Assembly (NCBI GenBank): GCA_903943625.1
Contig: CAJAPL010000012.1
Coordinates: 1 to 6,127, forward strand
DNA from: an uncultured bacterium
GTDB taxonomy: Bacteria > Patescibacteriota > Gracilibacteria > Absconditabacterales > Absconditicoccaceae
Direction of reading: 5' to 3'
DNA length: 6,127 nt
A model generated the notes under the pieces. The model saw only the letters and a list, made by a program, of their open reading frames with translations. It searched no databases and was not told the DNA's origin. Shown piece after piece: positions 1-6,127 of the stretch. The position numbers and the translations under genes are program-made. How positions within the stretch are numbered: the stretch's first letter is position 1; each line of letters opens with the position of its first letter.

Positions 1-5
1 AAAAC

Positions 6-29
6 AAGAGCCGCAAAACCACGGCTCTT
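6..29 (-). terminator. Hairpin terminator after the left-edge gene
   Basis: AAGAGCCG (6-13) and CGGCTCTT (22-29) form a perfect 8-bp stem around an 8-nt loop. Read on the minus strand it lies just after the TAA at 33-35 and is followed by GTTTT before the window ends, so the T-tract may be cut off by the window edge. The plus-strand side also has a short T-rich tail (ATTTT), so it could work in both directions. Confidence 0.65.
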
Positions 30-32
30 ATT

Positions 33-407
33 TTAATGTTGTTGACATCAGTAGATGTCGAAGAAATTTCTGGCACATTGGAAGATGTGTGTGTCAGGGC
101 CCCCTGATGCCGATTTTTTGATCCTCAAAAAGGACTCTTTGTAAATGTCAATCGTTACACATGAGTAACGGATTGTGTCCTCAGTGAAGTTGTACTTTTC
201 TGCATTGTAGCCGACGTATCCGATACTATCAGCTTTCTGAATCGACACAGAAAGGATGTCCCCCTGCATGCCAATTAGTTCGATGGTATAGCCATCAACC
301 TGGTGCCAACGGGTGTGGGCAATTGGAGTTTTGGAGGCTGGTATTGTCACTGCAAATGCGACATAAAGAACGACTGCAAGAATCAGGAATTGGGTTGGAT
401 TTTTCAT
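33..407 (-). CDS. Small exported or membrane-anchored protein, function unknown
   Basis: The protein has a typical export N-terminus: MKNPTQ, then a hydrophobic stretch at about residues 7-22 (FLILAVVLYVAFAVTI), then a polar, beta-rich region of about 95 residues. There is no lipobox Cys near the hydrophobic segment; cysteines are at 83 and 111. I do not recognise a family. Start: the ATG at 405-407 directly precedes the hydrophobic segment and is preceded by AT-rich DNA without a Shine-Dalgarno sequence. End: under the standard code the gene would stop at TGA 48-50 (119 aa). Because the neighbouring genes read TGA as Gly, I extend it by GCQQH to TAA at 33-35 (124 aa), just before the terminator hairpin. 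Oddity: all seven internal glycines are GGN codons and the GC looks higher than in the core genes, so it may be of foreign origin or differently constrained. The coding call is firm, the 3' end is not. Confidence 0.7.
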
Positions 408-525
408 ATGAAATAATATTAATTTGGTTTAATTTATTTGTTTTTTGTGTTCAACTTATATATATTTACTAGATAATGTCAATGGTAGATTAAAGAAAAT
501 TATTTAAGCTTTTCCCCGAAAATTG
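408..525. other. AT-rich intergenic stretch
   Basis: No gene is seen on either strand. It should hold the promoter of the minus-strand gene that starts at 407. ATAATA at 413-418 (TATTAT on the minus strand) could be a -10 box very close to the start codon, but no matching -35 box is clear. The stretch also contains the outer copy (503-522) of a short direct repeat described separately. Confidence 0.4.
503..522. repeat. 20-bp direct repeat, outer copy (partner at 628-647)
   Basis: Positions 503-522 match 628-647 at 17 of 20 bases, with a shared 11-mer TTTAAGCTTTT. The partner copy spans the last codons and the TAA stop of the RNA methyltransferase gene. The two copies bracket the multi-hairpin element at 526-623. 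This could be a target duplication, a leftover duplicate of the gene's 3' end, or chance in AT-rich DNA. Confidence 0.5.
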
Positions 526-623
526 AGCTCCTTTTATAAAGGAGCTGGCGAGGAGAGTAATGAGGAGGCTGAGGATTTAAATCCCTCTTCACTTCGTGAA
601 CCTCTCCCTTTTCCAAAGGGAGA
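526..623. repeat. Multi-hairpin palindromic repeat element, copy 1
   Basis: This 98-bp non-coding element contains three hairpins and a central palindrome. AGCTCCTTT-tat-AAAGGAGCT (526-546) is a perfect 9-bp stem. GGATTTAAATCC (573-584) is a perfect palindrome. TTCAC-ttc-GTGAA (588-600) is a 5-bp stem. TCTCCCTTT-tcc-AAAGGGAGA (603-623) is a perfect 9-bp stem. The same order of parts occurs at 1741-1826 with different stem sequences. It starts 5 nt past the methyltransferase stop codon on the minus strand and may help end or stabilise that transcript, although no T-run follows the stem. It resembles dispersed MITE- or REP-like repeats; no transposase is present. Confidence 0.8.
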
Positions 624-627
624 CAAG

Positions 628-647
628 TTTAAGCTTTTTTCCAAAAA
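628..647. repeat. 20-bp direct repeat, inner copy (partner at 503-522)
   Basis: This copy overlaps the 3' end of the RNA methyltransferase gene, including its TAA stop at 629-631, and matches 503-522 at 17 of 20 bases. Together the copies flank the hairpin element at 526-623. Confidence 0.5.
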
Positions 648-1717
648 GCACACTTATCTGCTCCGTTGAAAATAGTCTTGGATGAATAGTCTGATTTATT
701 TATCATATCTTGAAATCACTCGTAAGAAGAGATGATTCATCAGGATAAACTTCATATTGAAAATAATTTATCTATATGAGAATAGATTGCGGATAAGTCA
801 AAATCTTGTAATCTTTTACCATAAGGAGGATTGGAAACTATATGTCAGGATAGATCTGAGAGTAAAAGAAAATCTTGCTGAGAAAAAGTAATTGTATCTG
901 CTACTCATGCATTGATTGCATTTTGTTTGGAAACTTTGACTGCCTGAGGATCTATATCTGATCAGAAAATTTGATATGTTTTGGCGGTGAAGACTTTTGA
1001 TAACGCCTGCTCTTTGACCGTCTGTAATAACTTAGAATCGAAATCTGGAAAGTCTTGAAACGCAAAAGATCTATTGATTCACACAGGCATGTTTTTGGCT
1101 ATCATGGCCGCTTCAATACAGATGGTTCATGATCAACAAAATGGGTCGTAGAATGCTTGTGAAAATTTTCGTCAGCTGAGTAAGACTAGTCATGCGGCTA
1201 CATTTTCTTTGATAGGAGCATCTAGTGCTTGTTGACGATATCAGCGATTGTGGAGAGAAATTCAGGATGTATTTATAAATATTTTACAGATATTGTTTTG
1301 CAAAAATATAAATATTTCAAAGTCAGGTTTATCGGGATCTACATCAGAAAAAGACGCTTGAGCTATTTTTTTTATAATCGCTTTTTGTGAAATAGATTGA
1401 ATAGATGGGATACTAGTAAGCGCAGAATCCTGGCTGTGGGCTGAGATTGAAATTTTTTGTCAAGACTGGATATATGGTCAAAAATCTAATGAATAAACAA
1501 AATCAAAAATCAGAACAAATCTCTGTGTATTTGACTCTCAAAGAAGTAAAAAAACTTTATTTGCTATCCAGCTACGTAAATTGATATCGTAGATTGCTGA
1601 CTTATCTCCTTGTATAAAAGTTCATGTAGGGAAAGTGTCTTGTGGATTGTATCACAAAAGTTTCAGTTCTTTTCAAAGAATCGACGATAGGCCAAATGGG
1701 CAGGTAATTAGAAGCAT
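629..1717 (-). CDS. rlmL: THUMP-domain class I SAM-dependent RNA methyltransferase (COG0116, RlmL type)
   Basis: Read with TGA as Gly this is an intact 362-aa protein ending in TAA; under the standard code it is broken about 20 times. Order: an N-terminal ferredoxin-like start (PFGLSSILGKELKLLGY, 7-23), a THUMP-like region at about 36-150 (GDKSAIYDINLRSWIANKV; later NTSGISLHNRGYR), then the UPF0020 methyltransferase fold. The SAM-binding motif DPFCGSGT is at 191-198, the acidic loop SDIDP at 253-257, and the catalytic NPPYG at 296-300, followed by KRL and IYSHI as in this family. The C-terminus has the family's NG turn (residues 351-352). The family methylates a base in 23S rRNA in the cytoplasm; E. 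coli RlmL is a longer fusion, and this is the length of the stand-alone form. The exact target base cannot be read from sequence. The ATG at 1715-1717 gives a family-like N-terminus; no Shine-Dalgarno sequence is visible. Twenty of 24 glycines are TGA, including both in GSG. It lies downstream of the transglycosylase on the same strand, separated by a hairpin repeat. Confidence 0.93.
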
Positions 1718-1740
1718 TACAAGAAATAAATAAAATTTGT

Positions 1741-1826
1741 GCCCCTTTTGTAAAGGGGCTCTCCGCGAATGCGGGGTGGGGATTTAAATCCTCCGGCCTA
1801 AAGGCCACCTCCTTTGAAAAAGGAGG
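1741..1826. repeat. Multi-hairpin palindromic repeat element, copy 2
   Basis: This 86-bp element fills most of the gap between the transglycosylase stop (1838) and the methyltransferase start (1717). In order: GCCCCTTT-tgt-AAAGGGGC (1741-1759), CTCCGC-gaat-GCGGGG (1761-1776, one T-G pair), the palindrome GGATTTAAATCC (1780-1791), GGCCT-aa-AGGCC (1795-1806), and CCTCCTTT-gaa-AAAGGAGG (1808-1826). It shares with the copy at 526-623 the central 12-bp palindrome and the pattern of outer stems ending in TTT-nnn-AAA, but the stem bases differ while pairing is kept. It could act as an mRNA processing or attenuation structure between the two co-directional genes. It is not a classical terminator, because no T-run follows on the minus strand. 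Confidence 0.85.
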
Positions 1827-1837
1827 GCAAGGGTTTT

Positions 1838-2767
1838 TTAATTTTTGAAAACTTTTATTTTTCGATTTCACTGGGGAAGAGAGTTTTTTCTAATCCAAGG
1901 GTTGAGTTGTTTGATTTCAAGGTATGAGTATCAATTATCTTTACATCGGATTTTGAAATCTTCGATAGCTCAGACTGAAATTGTTTTGGTAGTGGGGAAT
2001 GAATATTGGCCACCAAGAAGAGCTGAATCAAAATATGAATATTTATTTTCCATCAAATATTTCATCGCAAGTGCCCTAAAAACAAATCTATAAGTTTCGT
2101 TGTTTAAGTATAAATCGTAATATCATGACTGGGATTGATTTTGCATATCTGAGAGTAAACCGTATTCTCACCTATTGTACGCGGCTAATACTAAAGTCCG
2201 GTTATTGAAGATTGAATATAAATCTTTGAGATATAGAACAGTCGCGTCAGTAGACAAAAATGGATCATATCTCTGATCGATAAATTCGTTTACGACAAGT
2301 CCATATTTACTTGCTGTTCATGGCATAAGCTGTCGAATACCAGCAGCTCAAGCGCTACTAACTACAGTCTCTTTGAGATAAGATTCTATCATGGGAAGGT
2401 ATTGAAAATCTTGTGGGATGTCTGATTTTTTTAATTTGGAAGAAATATAATCTCAGTATAGTCAGATTCTTTTGTATGTAAGCACAAACTGAGCGTCGTT
2501 TAATTTGGTGAGTAAAAATTCTCTATCGAATCTTTCTTGATTGAAGATATATTTTCAAACCATAGGGACTGATTCTCATGCAAAATTTAGATCTGAAGAA
2601 ACCTGGTTGTAAACTGGAGCTCATCAAATTAAATTGGTCGGACTAGCGACTCAACGAGGTCTGATGAATTGGAGGATAATAATAAGCAATATAAACAATA
2701 TCAAAATATATCTTATGATCATATTTTTGCCAGAATAGTATTTTTTGAATTTCCCAATAAACGACAT
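1838..2767 (-). CDS. Membrane-anchored lytic transglycosylase (SLT domain, MltD-like)
   Basis: With TGA as Gly this is an intact 309-aa protein ending in TAA. It has a basic N-terminus (about 1-17), one hydrophobic segment at about 18-35 (MIIRYILILFILLIIILQF), then an extracytoplasmic domain. The SLT/lysozyme-like motifs are clear: PMIES with the presumed catalytic Glu128, SSAGAAGIRQLMPGTASKYG (137-156), DQRYDPFLSTDATVLYLKDL (164-183) and AAYNRGE (195-201). The C-terminus LNPWIRKNSLPQG (288-300) is like that of MltD-type enzymes. It lacks visible LysM repeats. The family cleaves the MurNAc-GlcNAc bond of peptidoglycan, forming 1,6-anhydro-MurNAc, for wall remodelling. Start ATG 2765-2767: an in-frame TAA lies four codons upstream, so no longer start is possible. 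Fourteen of 21 glycines are TGA, including conserved Gly140 and Gly150. It is divergent from the SLH/Ig surface protein gene. I am sure of the family, less of the MltD subtype. Confidence 0.93.
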
Positions 2768-2988
2768 TTTGGTTAATTAATAGATTAAAAGACCACTCCA
2801 CTGACTAGCGAGTTAACGAATTTGTAGCACTAAAGCTGAGAATATAGAAATAAAATTGAGATGCAAGATAAATTGGGAATGCTAGAGAATAAGAAAAAGG
2901 AAGATAATTAAATATAGTATATCTCCTTGATAATTATTTTATGATGATTAGTATGAATATAGTTTTTATATTTATAATAATTTTCTAA
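2768..2988. other. Divergent AT-rich intergenic (promoter) region
   Basis: This 221-bp region separates the start codons of two divergent envelope genes, so it must contain promoters for both. I see no gene, RNA or strong hairpin. A 17-mer at 2803-2819 (GACTAGCGAGTTAACGA) matches 2641-2657, inside the 5' part of the transglycosylase gene, at 15 of 17 bases. Many A/T-rich -10-like hexamers occur, so promoter assignment is uncertain. Confidence 0.5.
2973..2978 (+). promoter_or_regulatory. Candidate -10 box for the SLH/Ig surface protein gene
   Basis: A perfect TATAAT lies only 10 nt before the ATG at 2989. If used, transcription would start about 3-5 nt before the start codon, giving a nearly leaderless mRNA. 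That fits the absence of a Shine-Dalgarno sequence. No good -35 hexamer stands 17 nt upstream, and the region is so AT-rich that a chance match is possible. Confidence 0.3.
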
Positions 2989-4212
2989 ATGAAAAAATAT
3001 CTGTTATGAATCTGAATTTTGTTTGTTTCATCTATGAGTTTTTTGTTTGCGTATGATCAAGAACTTATAGGAGCCTATAACTATGCTTATAATGTAGGTA
3101 TAACTACTATGGCGCCTATTGAGAATGCTAACATGAATGGTAATCTTATAAGAGCTCATATGGCTAAAATGATGTCAAACTATGCAACTGAAATTTTGAA
3201 CCTTGTGCCAAATACCTGAAAGGTTTGTAATTTTGATGACTTGAGCGGACAGAATGATGAAATAAAATGATTTATAACAAAATCATGTCAACTATGACTC
3301 ATGTGAGTGGGAGTGACTAGTTTTAATCCACAATGAGATGTAACTAGAGCTCAGTTTGGGACCGTATTATCTAGATCAATTTATGGAGAAATGTATAATG
3401 GTTGAGACCCATATTATGTGAAACATTTAGACGCACTCAAAGCTGACTGAATCATGAAAGATATTACTACGCCGACTAATCTTTTGATAAGAGGACATGC
3501 CATGCTAATGATGAAAAGAGCTGATGAAATAGTAAATAATTTGAATACTTGAAATATAATAATTGATCTTATTGCGCCCACAGCAAAAGTGAAATATTCT
3601 ACAACATGAAGTACAGTATGAAATGTAACTGCTTATTTGACTTGATGGAGTGAGGCCATAACATGAGCAAATGAATATTCTCATGTATTTACTGAGAATG
3701 GAAGTTTTATATTTTACTTTCAGGATCTAGCTTGAAATGCTGGAAGCGTAACTGCTATGGTAAACAACATCACTGATGGATCTAAACCTACGGCAAGCGT
3801 AAAATACTCTACAACATGAGCAACAAATGGTGATGTGATAGCATATCTTACTGGCCGAAGTGAAACATTGACATGAGTAAATGCATACAATCACACACTT
3901 ACTTGAAATGGAAGTTTCACATTTAATTTTCAAGATATTGCTGGGAATACTGGTAGTACTACTGCTACAGTTAGCAATATAGATAAAACAATACCTACAT
4001 GAACTATAACTTACAATCCTACGTCTTGAGCATATGTTTCATGAAACATAGTTGCTACACTAGCGTCTAGTGAGACCATAACTCTAACAAATAATGGATG
4101 ATCAAATACGTACACATTTACCTGAAATGGAAGTTTCACATTTAATTTTCAAGATCTTGCTGGGAATACTGGTAGTGCTACTGCCACAGTAAGTTACTGG
4201 ACTGGAAGCTAA
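2989..4212 (+). CDS. Secreted cell-surface protein with SLH-like domains and three Ig-like repeats
   Basis: With TGA as Gly this is a 407-aa protein ending in TAA. A signal peptide covers residues 1-21 (MKKYLLGIGILFVSSMSFLF, likely cut near A21). Residues about 44-185 resemble S-layer homology domains: IRAHMAKMMSNYA (54-66) as the tail of one unit, then NFDDL (81-85) to FNPQGDVTRAQFGTVLSR (112-129) as a well-formed unit, then HLDALKADGIMKDI (146-159) as a further one. C80 and C100 could form a disulfide. Three Ig-like repeats follow at about 197-265, 267-335 and 337-403, each with an NGSFxFxFQDxAGNxGS core. Repeats 2 and 3 are nearly identical in DNA over 68 bp. SLH domains in other bacteria bind cell-wall polymers, so a role on the cell surface or S-layer is likely; the partner is unknown. 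There is no C-terminal anchor or sorting motif. Start: a TAA codon lies directly before the ATG in the same frame, which fixes the start. Twenty-three of 45 glycines are TGA. Confidence 0.88.
3904..3971 (+). repeat. 68-bp intragenic repeat, Ig-like repeat 2 copy
   Basis: This segment encodes the GNGSFTFNFQDIAGNTGS core of Ig-like repeat 2 and matches 4123-4190 at 65 of 68 bases, including the same TGA-Gly codon at its start. The offset is 219 bp (73 codons). The near identity at DNA level, where the rest of the repeats have diverged, suggests recent duplication or gene conversion. Confidence 0.85.
4123..4190 (+). repeat. 68-bp intragenic repeat, Ig-like repeat 3 copy
   Basis: This is the partner of 3904-3971, with three substitutions. 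It encodes the same core at residues about 379-401 of the surface protein. Such repeats can allow the number of Ig units to change by recombination. Confidence 0.85.
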
Positions 4213-4218
4213 GGACTA

Positions 4219-4304
4219 GTCATTCCGGCAACAAATTTTGCGGCCGGAATCTCACTAAAACAAATATTTTAGATTCCGGTTGCAATGAATAACACCGGAA
4301 TGAC
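4219..4304. repeat. Four-armed inverted-repeat element between slp-like gene and ackA
   Basis: Four copies of an ATTCCGG-type arm lie in alternating orientation. ATTCCGGC (4222-4229) pairs with GCCGGAAT (4243-4250), and ATTCCGGT (4273-4280) pairs with ACCGGAAT (4294-4301). In addition the outer arms GTCATTCCGG (4219-4228) and CCGGAATGAC (4295-4304) are exact complements, and so are CCGGAATCT (4244-4252) and AGATTCCGG (4271-4279). The RNA or DNA could thus fold as two hairpins or one long nested stem. Each hairpin is followed by a similar A-rich tail ending in ACAAATAT; the second tail runs into the acetate kinase start codon. It may end the upstream transcript, although there is no clean T-run. 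Confidence 0.85.
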
Positions 4305-4318
4305 ATTAAAAAACAAAT

Positions 4319-5506
<1,188 letters not shown>

Positions 5507-5528
5507 AAATTTTAAATGATAAATAGAG

Positions 5529-5551
5529 AGCGATGAAAGTCGCTTTTTTTT
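5529..5551 (+). terminator. Rho-independent terminator of ackA
   Basis: AGCGAT (5529-5534) and GTCGCT (5539-5544) form a 6-bp stem, with a T-G pair closing a GAAA tetraloop, followed by an eight-T run (5544-5551). It begins 22 nt after the acetate kinase stop codon. Form and position are typical of an intrinsic terminator on the plus strand. Confidence 0.88.
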
Positions 5552-5561
5552 ATATTCGACA

Positions 5562-5588
5562 GAAGCTCCCCAAAAACTGAGAAGCTTC
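5562..5588 (-). terminator. Possible terminator hairpin of the right-edge gene
   Basis: GAAGCT (5562-5567) and AGCTTC (5583-5588) form a 6-bp stem with a 15-nt loop, 5 nt beyond the stop codon of the minus-strand gene at 5594. No T-run follows it on the minus strand, so the position is right but the form is weak. It may work together with the neighbouring hairpin between convergent genes. Confidence 0.35.
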
Positions 5589-5593
5589 GTGTT

Positions 5594-6109
5594 TTATCCA
5601 ACGCCATAATATTTTCTTGGATTGGATATCATTTTAAACATACCTGAATTCATAAGGGCGCTCGTAAGTGATAGAAATCGATCTGTTCGGATCGTATCAA
5701 ATGTGTCGCTCTTATAGAAGATCTGATCCACTATTTCATTTATGACCTGAGCCATAGCCTCATCGAAAGGAGAAGTTTTGTGCTCAGTGGCAATTTCCAG
5801 TAAGGTCCAAGAAGGATAGAGCCCCAATTTAACTTCCTTCTTGTTGGTGAGAGTGATTTCACCCAAGAAAAGACTCAGGAATGGCTTGCCGTATTGATCC
5901 GCCAATGCATCAAATTCTGCGGATGTTGTGAGGAGCCAGTTGACTTCGGCCAAATGGGATCTTTCTATCTGTCTGCCAAATGTTGCTTGGTCATCTTCAT
6001 TGGCAATAACTAAGATTAGATAGCTATTGTGATCAACCATAAGGTCAATCCTATTTAGGAAAAAACGAATATCATGATTTTTCCTATCTGTTGTGGTCAA
6101 GTAAATCAT
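5594..6109 (-). CDS. Hypothetical protein, 171 aa, function unknown
   Basis: This is a complete reading frame from ATG (6107-6109) to TAA (5594-5596), identical under the standard code and table 25. I do not recognise a family. The protein has no signal peptide or membrane segment, is mixed alpha/beta in appearance with many acidic residues, and is probably cytoplasmic. Its N-terminal part (LNRIDLMVDHNSYLILVIAN, 18-37) alternates hydrophobic and polar residues as a beta strand would; residues about 110-135 (ATEHKTSPFDEAMAQVINEI and on) look helical. Start: DNA before the ATG is almost pure A/T, with no Shine-Dalgarno sequence. Oddity: all seven glycines are GGN and none is TGA, and a sampled line (5761-5820) is about 43% GC against roughly one third in the core genes. 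This suggests a different origin or stronger constraint. It is convergent with acetate kinase and unlikely to share its regulation. Confidence 0.75.
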   Translation of the reverse strand: MIYLTTTDRKNHDIRFFLNRIDLMVDHNSYLILVIANEDDQATFGRQIERSHLAEVNWLLTTSAEFDALADQYGKPFLSLFLGEITLTNKKEVKLGLYPSWTLLEIATEHKTSPFDEAMAQVINEIVDQIFYKSDTFDTIRTDRFLSLTSALMNSGMFKMISNPRKYYGVG

Positions 6110-6127
6110 ATGTATTTTTTTTTATTT

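Noticed and set aside
526..1826. CRISPR array from the repeated hairpins
   Set aside because: The repeats differ in sequence, are only two copies about 1.2 kb apart with a gene between them, and have no regular spacers or cas genes.
1602..1871. Minus-strand 89-codon open frame over the repeat and the 5' end of rlmL
   Set aside because: It runs through the hairpin element 1741-1826 and overlaps rlmL and the transglycosylase in another frame; it has no family-like sequence and both real genes are well supported.
1845..2093. Plus-strand 82-codon open frame
   Set aside because: It is antisense to the well-supported 3' part of the transglycosylase gene and shows no recognisable protein features.
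3019..3219. Separate 66-aa protein on the plus strand
   Set aside because: It is an internal piece of the surface protein gene, cut out only because TGA is taken as stop.
3727..3933. Minus-strand Ser/Cys-rich 68-codon frame
   Set aside because: It is antisense to the Ig repeats; its low-complexity Ser/Cys content comes from repeat codons.

Overview
The window reads as a stretch of a Candidate Phyla Radiation genome that decodes UGA as glycine (translation table 25, known from Gracilibacteria/BD1-5 and Absconditabacteria/SR1). Under the standard code the middle 5 kb looks like rubble. With TGA read as Gly it resolves into four intact, family-length genes, and the TGA codons fall on invariant glycines: both in DPFCGSGT of a methyltransferase, both in HGGE of acetate kinase, and those in SSAGAAG and MPGTA of a lytic transglycosylase. 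By my hand count, 73 of 118 glycines in these four genes are TGA. All four end in TAA. The sequence does not decide between Gracilibacteria and Absconditabacteria.

Layout: (i) 1-407, a minus-strand small exported protein of unknown function with a hairpin terminator at its 3' side. (ii) 408-628, a non-coding gap holding a 98-bp multi-hairpin repeat. (iii) 629-1717, minus strand, a THUMP/UPF0020 (COG0116, RlmL-type) RNA methyltransferase. (iv) 1718-1837, a gap filled by a second multi-hairpin repeat of the same architecture. (v) 1838-2767, minus strand, a membrane-anchored MltD-type lytic transglycosylase. (vi) 2768-2988, an AT-rich divergent promoter region. (vii) 2989-4212, plus strand, a secreted S-layer-homology protein with three Ig-like repeats. 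(viii) 4213-4318, a gap with a different inverted-repeat element. (ix) 4319-5506, plus strand, acetate kinase, followed by a good rho-independent terminator. (x) 5594-6109, minus strand, an unrecognised 171-aa protein.

The transglycosylase and the SLH/Ig protein are a divergent cell-envelope pair: one cuts or remodels peptidoglycan, the other is a probable cell-surface protein. The methyltransferase acts on rRNA (translation), and acetate kinase makes ATP from acetyl phosphate, as expected of a fermentative, reduced-metabolism cell. There is no clear single operon. The mltD-like and rlmL genes are co-directional and may be co-transcribed across the hairpin element. No gene has a convincing Shine-Dalgarno sequence.

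The main things to follow up are the recoding itself, the two edge genes that have almost no TGA-glycine (0 of 14 internal glycines) and higher GC than the core, and three structured intergenic repeats, one of which is flanked by a 20-bp direct repeat that copies the 3' end of rlmL. I see no CRISPR array, tRNA, rRNA, transposase or phage gene.
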